Notes under the pieces: model-generated
Database searches by the model: none
The model's input: only the letters and a program-made list of their open reading frames with translations
Told to the model about the DNA's origin: nothing
Program-made: the position numbers and the translations under genes
Shown here: one piece after another, positions 45,324 through 54,054 of the stretch
Numbering within the stretch: the first letter of the stretch is position 1
How the letters are laid out: each line of letters opens with the position of its first letter
Origin: Pectobacterium araliae
GTDB taxonomy: Bacteria; Pseudomonadota; Gammaproteobacteria; Enterobacterales; Enterobacteriaceae
Assembly: GCF_037076465.1 (NCBI RefSeq)
Contig: NZ_AP028908.1
Location: 4,588,001 to 4,652,000, forward strand
Reading direction: 5' to 3'
DNA length: 64,000 nucleotides

Positions 45324-46160
45324 ATGAAAAAGCAGATTTTGACAGTGACTTTATTGGCCGGGTTGGCTTCCGTTTCTGGTGCTGCACAGGCAGATAAATT
45401 AGATGATATTCAGAAGGCTGGCGTAGTGAAAATCGCCGTCTTCGACAGCAATCCACCGTTTGGCTATGTCGATCCGCAGAGTAAAAAGCTGGTGGGTTAT
45501 GATGTGGATATCGCAGAGGCGATTGGTAAGGCGCTGGGCGTGAAGGTTGAACTACGTGCAACCAACCCCGCTAACCGCATTCCGCTGTTAAGCTCGCAGA
45601 AAGTCGATCTGATTGCCGCGAACTTCACTATTACCGATGAGCGCGCCAAGCAGGTTAATTTTAGTATTCCTTATTTCGCGACCGGACAAAAATTCATCGC
45701 CCGTAAAGGCGTGCTGAAAACGCCGGAAGACATCAAAACGCTGCGCATCGGCGCGGATAAAGGCACCGTGCAGGAAATTACCCTGCGTGAGCATTACCCG
45801 ACCGCCAAAGTGATTTCCTACGACGATACGCCGCTGGCCTTCGCCGCACTGCGTAACGGTAATGTTCAGGCTATCACGCAGGATGATGCCAAGCTGGTCG
45901 GTTTGCTGGCTAACGTGCCTGATGCACAGAAAGCCGAATTCGAAATTTCTCCGTTCAGCATTACCAAAGAATATCAGGGTGTTGGTATTCCGAAGGGGGA
46001 AGAGCGCCTGACGGTGAAAATTAACGATACGCTGATTAACCTGGAAAAACAGGGCGAAGCGAAGACTATCTACGATCGCTGGTTCGGGCCGAGCACAAAA
46101 TCATCCCAACCGCGCGGTGACTTCACCTTTGCCCCGCTGGATCAGCAACCTAAATCCTGA
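45324..46160 (+). CDS. Amino-acid ABC transporter periplasmic binding protein
   Basis: 278 residues with a signal peptide ending near residue 23 (GAAQA/DKL). The mature protein has the GlnH/FliY-type start DDIQKAGVVKIAVFDSNPPFGYVD and VGYDVDIAEAIGKALG. A stem-loop separates it from two permease genes. No ATPase gene follows. Confidence 0.9.
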   Translation: MKKQILTVTLLAGLASVSGAAQADKLDDIQKAGVVKIAVFDSNPPFGYVDPQSKKLVGYDVDIAEAIGKALGVKVELRATNPANRIPLLSSQKVDLIAANFTITDERAKQVNFSIPYFATGQKFIARKGVLKTPEDIKTLRIGADKGTVQEITLREHYPTAKVISYDDTPLAFAALRNGNVQAITQDDAKLVGLLANVPDAQKAEFEISPFSITKEYQGVGIPKGEERLTVKINDTLINLEKQGEAKTIYDRWFGPSTKSSQPRGDFTFAPLDQQPKS

Positions 46161-46189
46161 TCGCTGACGCTTTCAGTGCTATGATCCCA

Positions 46190-46215
46190 GCCCTCTGCAT
46201 TGTATTGCAGGGGGC
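46190..46215 (+). terminator. Stem-loop between binding protein and permease genes
   Basis: GCCCTCTGCA pairs with TTGCAGGGGGC over 10 bp (one G-T pair) with a 6-base loop, followed by ATTTCTATTT. It may be a partial terminator or a 3' stabiliser that raises binding-protein over permease expression. Confidence 0.55.
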
Positions 46216-46260
46216 ATTTCTATTTGTACCTCGTAATAATGACAAAGAGAGATAAAACGC

Positions 46261-47004
46261 ATGGATACGGCGCTGCAATCGCTTGAATCGTGGCTGTTGG
46301 CTCCTCAATACCTCATCTGGCTGTGGCACGGTTTTCTGATCACACTGGGTCTTTCTCTCGGTACGGTCGTTCTGTCTACGGTGTTGGGTTTTCTGCTGGC
46401 GGCGGCCAGAGACAGTCAGATTCGGGTGCTGAGCAGCGTGGTTGTGGCTTACAGTTCGCTGTTTCGTAATACGCCGCTGCTGGTGCAGCTATTTTTCTGG
46501 TATTTCGGTGCCGGGCAGTTGTTCCCCTCGGAGATGATGCAGTGGTTGAATACCTCTCATACCATCTCGTTATTGGGCACGACATTATCGTGGCCTTCTT
46601 TTGAGTTTCTGGCGGGCTTGGCTGGGTTGACGCTCTACTCCAGCGCGTTTATTGCAGAAGAGATCCGCGCCGGTATTCGCGGCGTAGCGCGCGGGCAGAA
46701 GTACGCCGCGCAGGCTTTGGGGTTAACTGGCTTCCAGTCCATGCGTTATGTGGTGTTGCCACAGGCGCTAAAAATTGCGTTGCCGCCGCTGCTTGGGCAG
46801 TACATGAATATTGTTAAGAACTCGTCGTTGACGATGGCGATTGGTGTCGCTGAATTGTCCTACGCGTCGCGTCAGGTAGAGACGGAAACCCTGCGTACGT
46901 TTCAGGCGTTTGGCGTGGCGACGGTGTTGTACATCGTGATTATTGCGGTGATGGAAGGCTGGGGCATGTGGCGTCAGCAGCGTAGTCTGGCGGAGAGACA
47001 CTAA
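46261..47004 (+). CDS. Amino-acid ABC transporter permease, first subunit
   Basis: 247 residues of the HisMQ type, several membrane helices, docking loop AAQALGLTGFQSMRYVVLPQ. Two bases separate its start-to-stop unit from the second permease. Operates with the binding protein at 45324. Confidence 0.9.
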   Translation: MDTALQSLESWLLAPQYLIWLWHGFLITLGLSLGTVVLSTVLGFLLAAARDSQIRVLSSVVVAYSSLFRNTPLLVQLFFWYFGAGQLFPSEMMQWLNTSHTISLLGTTLSWPSFEFLAGLAGLTLYSSAFIAEEIRAGIRGVARGQKYAAQALGLTGFQSMRYVVLPQALKIALPPLLGQYMNIVKNSSLTMAIGVAELSYASRQVETETLRTFQAFGVATVLYIVIIAVMEGWGMWRQQRSLAERH

Positions 47005-47005
47005 G

Positions 47006-47734
47006 ATGGATTTTACCGTTATCACCGATAATATCGGCTATTTGATGTGGGGGACGTTCCCGGATGGCCCGCTGGGTGGCGCGGCGCTGACGCTGGTGAT
47101 GAGCCTGCTGGCTGGCGTCGCCTCTGCCCTATTGGGTACAATTTTGGGCGTGGCGCTGGCGATGTCTAGGGGATGGTGGAGCGCACTGTTGGCGATGGTG
47201 CTGGGGTTCTTCCGTGCAATTCCCGTCATCATGCTGATTTTCTGGACGTACTTCCTGCTGCCGATCGTTTTTGGCGTCGATATCCCTGAAATTACTACCG
47301 TGGTTTGTGCGCTGGCGCTGATCGCCTCGGCGTATCTGGCGCATGGCGTAAAAGCTGGCATTGTCGCGATTGGGCGCGGCCAGTGGCAGGCTGGACTCTC
47401 GCTGGGATTAAGCCGTTGGCAGGTGTTGTGGCAGATTGTCCTGCCGCAGGCGCTGCGGATGATGGTGCCTTCCTTCATTAACCAATGGATTTCTCTGATT
47501 AAAGATACCTCACTGGCCTACATTGTTGGCGTCGGCGAACTGACGTTTCTTGCTACGCAGGTCAATAACCGTAGCATGGTCTACCCGATGGAGGTTTTCC
47601 TGTTTGTCGCGCTGGTCTACTTTGTGTTTTGTCTGTCGCTGGAACTGCTGGCGAACGGGGTTAACGCCCGTTTTAGCCAGCAGGAAAAGCAGCCGAAACG
47701 CCGTTTGCTGTGGTGGCGGAATAAGCCAGCCTGA
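47006..47734 (+). CDS. Amino-acid ABC transporter permease, second subunit
   Basis: 242 residues, HisMQ type. Docking loop AGLSLGLSRWQVLWQIVLPQ; the C-terminus is basic. It ends 21 bases from the convergent yieH. An ATPase must come from elsewhere, possibly the gene at 37590. Confidence 0.9.
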   Translation: MDFTVITDNIGYLMWGTFPDGPLGGAALTLVMSLLAGVASALLGTILGVALAMSRGWWSALLAMVLGFFRAIPVIMLIFWTYFLLPIVFGVDIPEITTVVCALALIASAYLAHGVKAGIVAIGRGQWQAGLSLGLSRWQVLWQIVLPQALRMMVPSFINQWISLIKDTSLAYIVGVGELTFLATQVNNRSMVYPMEVFLFVALVYFVFCLSLELLANGVNARFSQQEKQPKRRLLWWRNKPA

Positions 47735-47755
47735 GCTGGCTTTGAATGGCTGCTA

Positions 47756-48421
47756 CTACGCAGTGATGTTCCAGCCTTTTTCGCGCCAGATTTGCGGCAG
47801 TTCGCGCATATCGTCGAACATCGTGACCAGAGGGTGATGGATCGGCTGGTTATGGGGATCGGCGCAGTAATAGAACACCGGAATACCCGCCGCGATGCCT
47901 GCCTGTACGCCAGCGGCGGAATCTTCAACCAGAATGCAGTGTTCGATGGGAAGCTGTAATTGCTCGGCGGCGTGATACAACACCGCTGGATCGGGTTTCC
48001 ACTTTTTCAGATCGTAGCCGCTGTAGAGATGGTCGCCAAACAAATCGAGCATGTGCGTCAGGCCGAGCGAATGGTGCATCTTACTGACCGGGCCGTTGGA
48101 AACCACGGCCATCGGGACGGTGATGGACTGCACTAACTCACGTGCGCCCTCGATAGGTTGCAGATATTCATCGAACAGACGTTTCACTTCTTGCCGAAAA
48201 TGACGCTCCACCTCTTCTACCGATACGGTTAAGCCATGCTGCTGGCTGATGCGGGCAATAATCTCGTACAGCTTCACGCCCTTGTAGGTTTTTATCACCT
48301 CCTCCAGCGATAAGTTCACCCCATACGGGATGAAGATATTCACATAAGCCTGGCAACACAGCACTTCGCTATCAACCAGCGTGCCATCACAGTCGAAGAA
48401 GACGCATTCAATACGGGGCAT
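47756..48421 (-). CDS. yieH: HAD-family 6-phosphogluconate phosphatase YieH
   Basis: 221 residues from the ATG at 48421. The HAD motif I is FFDCDGTLVDSE at about residues 8-19, motif II is VVSNGP, and motif III/IV is KPDPAVLYHAAE with VEDSAAG. In E. coli YieH dephosphorylates 6-phosphogluconate. Neighbouring adeP and yieE match E. coli order. The gene ends 21 bases from the permease. Confidence 0.9.
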   Translation of the reverse strand: MPRIECVFFDCDGTLVDSEVLCCQAYVNIFIPYGVNLSLEEVIKTYKGVKLYEIIARISQQHGLTVSVEEVERHFRQEVKRLFDEYLQPIEGARELVQSITVPMAVVSNGPVSKMHHSLGLTHMLDLFGDHLYSGYDLKKWKPDPAVLYHAAEQLQLPIEHCILVEDSAAGVQAGIAAGIPVFYYCADPHNQPIHHPLVTMFDDMRELPQIWREKGWNITA

Positions 48422-48473
48422 GACCAATCCTTATCGATGAAATATAACGTTTTAATACTGGTGTAATTTTAGA

Positions 48474-48522
48474 GGGAAACGCGGCGATGAGATTCCCGCA
48501 GGGATACCTCACACCGCGGTCG
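48474..48522. repeat. Dispersed hairpin repeat, copy B
   Basis: Matches copy A (3594-3642) at 41 of 49 bases. The stem keeps its shape: CGCGG (48480-48484) with CCGCG (48514-48518), and TCCC (48494-48497) with GGGA (48501-48504) around a GCA loop. One pair changed on both sides (A-T in copy A, G-C here). It lies in the yieH/adeP divergent gap, 53 bases from the yieH ATG. The rest of the 48422-48775 gap contains adeP promoter sequence and the short frame below. Confidence 0.75.
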
Positions 48523-48659
48523 CCCCCGGTATCTCAATTCTTAAACGATCAGAATAAGATAAGCTCCTACTTTAACCAATTGGTCCGATATTGCGACCGA
48601 CAAAGCCATTTTTAGCGCTATCTTGCGTAAAATTAGGGGGATTTAACCGAGAGAAAACG

Positions 48660-48713
48660 ATGACATTAATAGGTTCTTCTTATTCGATGAAAAAAAACGT
48701 GGGATCAACGTAA
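48660..48713 (+). CDS. Possible 17-residue leader peptide upstream of adeP
   Basis: An ATG at 48660 opens a frame of 17 codons (MTLIGSSYSMKKNVGST) ending at TAA 48713, 62 bases before adeP. A GAGAG purine tract lies just before the ATG. Nothing proves translation, and the AT-rich composition makes short frames common. Confidence 0.2.
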   Translation: MTLIGSSYSMKKNVGST

Positions 48714-48775
48714 AAACGTAGAATTTTGTTATAGGATACCCGACGACAGTTATTCCCTTCTTTGGATTGTTACTC

Positions 48776-50113
48776 ATGAATAAATCACAACCCGGTTCTG
48801 CTACCGAGCAGGGTCTGCTGGAGCGCGTGTTTAAGCTTAAACAACATGGCACGACAGCACGTACGGAAACAATTGCCGGTTTCACGACGTTTTTGACGAT
48901 GGTCTACATCGTTTTTGTTAACCCGCAGATTCTGGGCGTGGCGGGGATGGATACCAAAGCGGTCTTTGTAACCACCTGCCTGATTGCCGCATTCGGTAGT
49001 ATTTTAATGGGTCTGCTAGCTAACCTGCCTGTAGCACTGGCTCCGGCAATGGGGCTGAATGCGTTTTTCGCTTTTGTTGTCGTTGGCGCGATGGGGCTGC
49101 CATGGCAGGTGGCGATGGGGGCGATTTTCTGGGGCGCAATCGGTTTCCTGTTATTGACCATCTTCCAGATTCGCTATTGGATGATCGCCAATATCCCGCT
49201 TAGCCTGCGTTTGGGAATTGCCAGCGGTATTGGGCTGTTCATTGCCATGATGGGCCTGAAAAACGCCGGTATTATCGTCCCTAACCCTGAAACACTGGTG
49301 ACAATTGGCAACCTGACGTCACACAGCGTGCTGCTGGGGGCGCTGGGCTTTTTCATTATTGTGGCGCTGGCTTCACGTAATATTCATGCCGCAGTGCTGA
49401 TCTCCATCGTGGTGACCACCTCAATTGGCCTGCTGTTGGGTGATGTTAAGTTTGCTGGCGTGTTCTCACTGCCACCGAGCGTAACGTCGGTGGTGGGTCA
49501 GGTTGATCTGGCTGGCGCGCTGAACCTTGGGATGTCCGGCATTATTTTCTCCTTCATGCTGGTAAACCTGTTTGACTCCTCCGGTACGCTGATCGGCGTG
49601 ACGGATAAAGCCGGTCTGGTGGATGCACACGGTAAGTTTCCGCGTATGAAGCAGGCGCTGTATGTTGATAGCATCAGCTCTGTGGCGGGGTCGTTTATCG
49701 GAACGTCATCGGTTACGGCGTATATTGAAAGCTCTTCTGGTGTATCCGTGGGGGGACGCACCGGCCTGACCGCCGTGGTGGTGGGGCTGCTGTTCCTGCT
49801 GGTGATCTTTCTGTCACCGCTGGCGGGTATGGTGCCTGCCTATGCAGCGGCTGGCGCACTGATTTACGTGGGCGTATTGATGACGTCCAGCCTGGCACGC
49901 GTGAAGTGGGACGATTTGACCGAAGCCGTTCCTGCGTTTATTACGGCGGTGATGATGCCGTTTAGCTTCTCGATTACTGAAGGGATCGCGCTGGGCTTCA
50001 TTTCTTATTGTGTGATGAAGTTGGCGACGGGGCGCTGGCGTGAAATCAGCCCTTGCGTCGTGGTGGTTGCACTGCTGTTCCTGTTGAAAATCGTGTTTAT
50101 CGACGCGCATTAA
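48776..50113 (+). CDS. adeP: Adenine permease AdeP (YieG)
   Basis: 445 residues from the ATG at 48776; the earlier in-frame start adds three residues. About 12 membrane segments. The NCS2 (AzgA-like) signatures ETIAGFTTFLTMVYIVFVNP and GTSSVTAYIESSSGVSVGGRTGLTA are present. It imports adenine by proton symport. Convergent with yieE. Confidence 0.94.
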   Translation: MNKSQPGSATEQGLLERVFKLKQHGTTARTETIAGFTTFLTMVYIVFVNPQILGVAGMDTKAVFVTTCLIAAFGSILMGLLANLPVALAPAMGLNAFFAFVVVGAMGLPWQVAMGAIFWGAIGFLLLTIFQIRYWMIANIPLSLRLGIASGIGLFIAMMGLKNAGIIVPNPETLVTIGNLTSHSVLLGALGFFIIVALASRNIHAAVLISIVVTTSIGLLLGDVKFAGVFSLPPSVTSVVGQVDLAGALNLGMSGIIFSFMLVNLFDSSGTLIGVTDKAGLVDAHGKFPRMKQALYVDSISSVAGSFIGTSSVTAYIESSSGVSVGGRTGLTAVVVGLLFLLVIFLSPLAGMVPAYAAAGALIYVGVLMTSSLARVKWDDLTEAVPAFITAVMMPFSFSITEGIALGFISYCVMKLATGRWREISPCVVVVALLFLLKIVFIDAH

Positions 50114-50122
50114 TCTGTTCGT

Positions 50123-50145
50123 GGCTCCGGGTTTCCCCCGGAGCC
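50123..50145. terminator. Hairpin between adeP and yieE
   Basis: GGCTCCGGG and CCCGGAGCC form a 9-bp stem with a 5-base loop in the 55-base gap between convergent genes. No T-tract is seen. Confidence 0.6.
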
Positions 50146-50168
50146 TCAGCCTGTGCTGAAGCGGCTGG

Positions 50169-50912
50169 CTACTGTGATGCGGTAGAGGTGACTTTTTCTA
50201 TCGTATGGCTGGTTAATTTCATATAACGCACTGACTGGCGTTGCTGCTGTAGGATTTCCCCCGCCTTTCTCATGCCCGATGCTGATGTGTATTTCCACAT
50301 GACGAGTCGGTTAAGCGTGGGAATATGAGCGCAGGCCCAGGCAAGGTAATCATCAACATCACTCATCACTTCTACGGCGGGTGTGTCGGTTGAACGTAGC
50401 CTGCCGGAGGCGGGATGAAGTTTGAGGTTATGGGGGAGATGGCTATTTGCGCCAGGCATTTTCACCAACGACTGGCGGATGGTGCATAATTGCGTCGCCG
50501 CTTCCAGGGGATCGCGCTGGGCGTCAATCCACGCCTGTTCAGCCTGCGTTTGCGCCTGCATCTGTGGGACGGTCTGATTCGTTGGTCTGACATGAACGAT
50601 TTCGATATCCATACCGACGCTTCCCTCTTCGCTCAGGAGGATGGCAATCGTATTGCCTGCATAGCCGATGCTGAATTGGGGCAGATTAGGATCGGCAAAG
50701 TAAGGGCGCCCTTCAGGGGACACCAGCAGCGTAGGTAGCAGCGGATAACCGAAAAAATAGAACATCATCTCAGCCAGCAGCGCTCGGCTTTTCAGATAAC
50801 GCTCGCGGCGTTTGGCTGAAAAACTTTGTGTCGATGAGATGAGCCTATCAGGCAGTCTTTGTAAGTCAGGAAGCGCTTCCGTGCTTGTCCACCTGACAAA
50901 ATGGCAGGTCAT
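50169..50912 (-). CDS. yieE: 4'-phosphopantetheinyl-transferase-like protein YieE
   Basis: 247 residues. The PPTase superfamily fold is indicated by the GMDIE motif and the upstream SIGYAGN segment; the match to E. coli YieE includes neighbours adeP and yieH. The usual W-S-x-K-E-A-x-x-K helix is replaced by CTIRQSLVK, so the conserved Glu is Gln and the Lys is Arg. Normal transferase activity is therefore uncertain. No polyketide or peptide synthetase gene lies nearby. Confidence 0.82.
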   Translation of the reverse strand: MTCHFVRWTSTEALPDLQRLPDRLISSTQSFSAKRRERYLKSRALLAEMMFYFFGYPLLPTLLVSPEGRPYFADPNLPQFSIGYAGNTIAILLSEEGSVGMDIEIVHVRPTNQTVPQMQAQTQAEQAWIDAQRDPLEAATQLCTIRQSLVKMPGANSHLPHNLKLHPASGRLRSTDTPAVEVMSDVDDYLAWACAHIPTLNRLVMWKYTSASGMRKAGEILQQQRQSVRYMKLTSHTIEKVTSTASQ

Positions 50913-51100
50913 TGTTCACTCCGTGATCGTGATAAAAGATGGGAACCTATTAGGTACTACCAATGCATATTATCAGACTAATATGTGATCTAAAGAAAAA
51001 TCGATGGATAAATCGGCGATAATTATTAATTAGACACAACGAATTTTCTGTATTGTATGTGTTGTGGCGCTCTTTCCCTGCTCGCCACATTCCCGTCTAT

Positions 51101-51610
51101 TTAATGGTTTGACCACCCCAATGCGGAACGCTGCTGCTTTTCCAGCGTCTGCTGACGTAACTCATCCGCAGTCACTAACCGCAGCGCTGACGTCGGACAC
51201 ACGCTGATGCAGGAAGGGCTAGGGGCTACATCGACGCATAAGTCGCATTTGTGGACTTCACTTTGCGTACTCTCATCATGCGAAGCTTTCGTTACCACAT
51301 TGATGGCACCGAAGGGACAGGCGACCACACAGCTTTTGCAGCCGATGCAGCGGGACTGGATAACCTGAACGCTATCCCGATCGCGCACCAGCGCATCATT
51401 TGGGCACACGCTGGCACAGGGGGCGTTCTCACACTGGCGACAAAGCACAGGGACGCTGATGCTGGCGCTTTTAATCACTTTCAGACGGGGAAAGAAGTGA
51501 GATGGCCGTAGTTGTGCACTTTGGCCACCGCTATGCGCGACCGCGCAGGCGATCTCACAGGTGCGGCAACCGATACATTTTTCTGCTTCGGCGATAACAA
51601 ATTGATTCAT
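51101..51610 (-). CDS. Four-cluster 4Fe-4S ferredoxin (HydN/YgfS-like)
   Basis: 169 residues with four Cys motifs (CIGCRTCEIAC, CRQCENAPCASVCP, CIGCKSCVVACP and CDLCVDVAP...CISVCP), giving up to four [4Fe-4S] clusters. The gene overlaps aegA by four bases. Its layout repeats the N-terminal region of the upstream protein. It is presumed to move electrons between a dehydrogenase and the flavoprotein. Confidence 0.88.
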   Translation of the reverse strand: MNQFVIAEAEKCIGCRTCEIACAVAHSGGQSAQLRPSHFFPRLKVIKSASISVPVLCRQCENAPCASVCPNDALVRDRDSVQVIQSRCIGCKSCVVACPFGAINVVTKASHDESTQSEVHKCDLCVDVAPSPSCISVCPTSALRLVTADELRQQTLEKQQRSALGWSNH

Positions 51611-53631
51611 GGACGAACCTCCTCGCGGGCTGCGTTCATCTCGGGGCGCTGCGGGTGTGCGGGAATGGCTCCAGTGACGGCGGTCAGCCCCATCGTCGCA
51701 ATCATTCCCAATGCGGCTTTGCGCCCGTCGGCAATGGCGGTCACGACCAGATCGGCACCGCGTACGGCATCACCACCAGCAAAAATACGCGGATGATTAG
51801 TCTGGCAAGGTATCTGGCTATCAAGCGGGGCGGTGATGTATCCCCAGTTATCCAGACCGATGTCGGCCTCTTCCAGCCACGGCATTCTGTGTGATTGAAA
51901 ACCAAATGCGGTTATCACGGCTTCTGCGGGCTGCACGAATTCTGAACCAGGGATCGGGCGCGGGCGACGACGGCCACTAACATCAGGCTCGCCTAGTTCG
52001 GTACGAACCAGGCTAATCCCACACACCTCGCCCTGTTCATTGAGGCAGATTTTTTGTGGCTGGACGTTAAACATGAACTCTACGCCTTCTTCGCGGGAGT
52101 TTTTCACCTCTTTTTTTGAACCGGGCATGTTGGCTTCATCACGACGATAGGCACAGGTTACAGATATCGCACCTTGGCGAACGGACGTGCGCAGGCAGTC
52201 CATCGCGGTATCCCCACCGCCGAGCACGACGACGCGTTTGCCTGCCATCGAGATATAGGGCTCATTGTCTAATTCAGGTAGCCCCATAACGTGTTTGGTA
52301 TTGGCGATCAGGAAGGGAAGCGCATCGAAAACACCGGGAGCCTCTTCATTATCAATATTGGCCTTCATGGAACGGTAGGTGCCCACACCGAGGAAAACGG
52401 TGTCATAGTCGTCCAGAAGCTGAGCCAGAGAAATGTCTTTCCCCACTTCGGTATTCAGTTGGAAGTCGATGCCCATGGCGCTGAACACTTCATGACGATG
52501 AATCAGGACGTTTTTGTCCAGTTTGAACGACGGAATCCCAAACGTGAGCAGGCCACCAATTTCCGGGTGACGATCGAACACGACGGCTTGCACGCCGTTG
52601 CGTGCTAACACATCAGCACAGGCTAACCCTGCCGGGCCAGCACCGACGATCGCGGCACGCTTTCCGCTGGGAACGACACGCGTCATATCGGGCGACCAGC
52701 CCATTTCCATCGCGGTGTCGGTAATGTAGCGCTCAACGTTACCGATGGTGATCGCACCATATTCTTTTCCCAGCGTACAGGCGCCTTCGCATAGCCGATC
52801 CTGTGGACACACCCGACCACAGATCTCCGGCAGGCTGCTGGTTTGATGCGAGAGCTCTACGGCTTCAAGAATGCGACCTTGTTTTGCCAGACTCAGCAAT
52901 TCGGGAATATTGTTATGCAGCGGGCAGGTCCACTCGCAGATCGCGCGTTTGCCACAGGAAAGGCAGCGGTCAGCCTGATCTTCCGTCTGCTGCATGGAGA
53001 AGCCATGATAGATTTCATCAAACGTGGAGGTTCTCTGCGTCAGCGGTTTTTTCTCCGCATCCCGGCGCGGCCAGTTTTTTCTTTTACTGAGTGGATTAGT
53101 CGTTAGCGCTTTCAGCACGGGCGTTTCACGCTGCCAATGGGAAGCTGAACGTTGCGCCATCACCTGTTGTTTCTCCTGACGACGGGCAGCTAGCGTTTGT
53201 TCACTGACTAACTGCAATGCCTGAGTTGGGCAGGCTTCCACACACGCTTGTCCTTCTGGGCGGTCGGCGCAGAGATCGCATTTATGAGCGATGGTGCTGT
53301 TGTCCACAGAGTTTGTCACCATGGACATCGCGCCGAACGGGCAAGCCAGCACACAGCTTTTGCAACCGATGCACTTTTCCTGAACGAGCTGAATACTATT
53401 GTCTTTTCTGATCAAGGCCTGCGTTGGACACACGCTGGCGCAGGGGGCATCTTCACAGTGACGGCATGTCACGGCAGCCCGAAGTGTTGGCGTATTGAAT
53501 GCCTTGATTCTGGGTTGAAATACCGTGGTGCTATCTGGATAACGGTCGTCATTGTGTGAAATCACACAGGCTATTTCACATGCATGGCACCCCATACAGT
53601 CTTGAGTACTGGCAATAACAAATCGGTTCAT
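51607..53631 (-). CDS. aegA: AegA/YgfT-type iron-sulfur flavoprotein oxidoreductase
   Basis: 674 residues. An N-terminal ferredoxin part (about residues 1-160) has CMGCHACEIAC, CRHCEDAPCASVCP, CIGCKSCVLACPF and CDLCADRP motifs. The rest is a GltD-like domain with CLSCGKRAICEWTCP, the FAD loop VGAGPAGLACADVL and the NAD(P) loop VLGGGDTAMDC. AegA and YgfT (UacF) are needed for anaerobic uric acid use in E. coli; which of the two this is cannot be settled here. Confidence 0.85.
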   Translation of the reverse strand: MNRFVIASTQDCMGCHACEIACVISHNDDRYPDSTTVFQPRIKAFNTPTLRAAVTCRHCEDAPCASVCPTQALIRKDNSIQLVQEKCIGCKSCVLACPFGAMSMVTNSVDNSTIAHKCDLCADRPEGQACVEACPTQALQLVSEQTLAARRQEKQQVMAQRSASHWQRETPVLKALTTNPLSKRKNWPRRDAEKKPLTQRTSTFDEIYHGFSMQQTEDQADRCLSCGKRAICEWTCPLHNNIPELLSLAKQGRILEAVELSHQTSSLPEICGRVCPQDRLCEGACTLGKEYGAITIGNVERYITDTAMEMGWSPDMTRVVPSGKRAAIVGAGPAGLACADVLARNGVQAVVFDRHPEIGGLLTFGIPSFKLDKNVLIHRHEVFSAMGIDFQLNTEVGKDISLAQLLDDYDTVFLGVGTYRSMKANIDNEEAPGVFDALPFLIANTKHVMGLPELDNEPYISMAGKRVVVLGGGDTAMDCLRTSVRQGAISVTCAYRRDEANMPGSKKEVKNSREEGVEFMFNVQPQKICLNEQGEVCGISLVRTELGEPDVSGRRRPRPIPGSEFVQPAEAVITAFGFQSHRMPWLEEADIGLDNWGYITAPLDSQIPCQTNHPRIFAGGDAVRGADLVVTAIADGRKAALGMIATMGLTAVTGAIPAHPQRPEMNAAREEVRP

Positions 53632-53930
53632 TACCTTTTCCCACCCTAGATCCCTCGATCGTGGCCTTTATCCTAATCGCTGGATAACACGCTGACCTTG
53701 ATATAGAGCAGGTAAAAAGTCGGTTAATGTTAAATTGCATCCGTGTTATTAACGAAATTATTGAATCGTTTCAGTAAGTTGTAATGTTACTGGTAAGTAA
53801 TATCTTTGTGCCTTATGGCCTTGTTTTTAATGTGGTTTATTTCGGGTAAATATTCTAGTTTTCATTATTTTTGATGAAATAACTCGTTACTTTTACTTAT
53901 GCACCTCATAATATCGAGCGCTATTTACAT

Positions 53931-53967
53931 GCAGCAAAACATTGTTGCATCAAAATAATGTTGCTGC
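53931..53967. promoter_or_regulatory. Imperfect inverted repeat upstream of the lipoprotein operon
   Basis: GCAGCAAAACATT and AATGTTGCTGC are inverted with a two-base bulge, 88 bases before the first lipoprotein ATG. It could be an operator or a leader hairpin. The 53632-54054 gap (423 bases) is AT-rich, separates divergent genes and contains no other recognisable element. Confidence 0.45.
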
Positions 53968-54054
53968 TAAATAACGTGTTTTACGGCATTTTCATTATGA
54001 ATCAATAACAGGGCTTTGCTCAGGGTTAATGGATTGTCACTAAGGGATAGTGTT

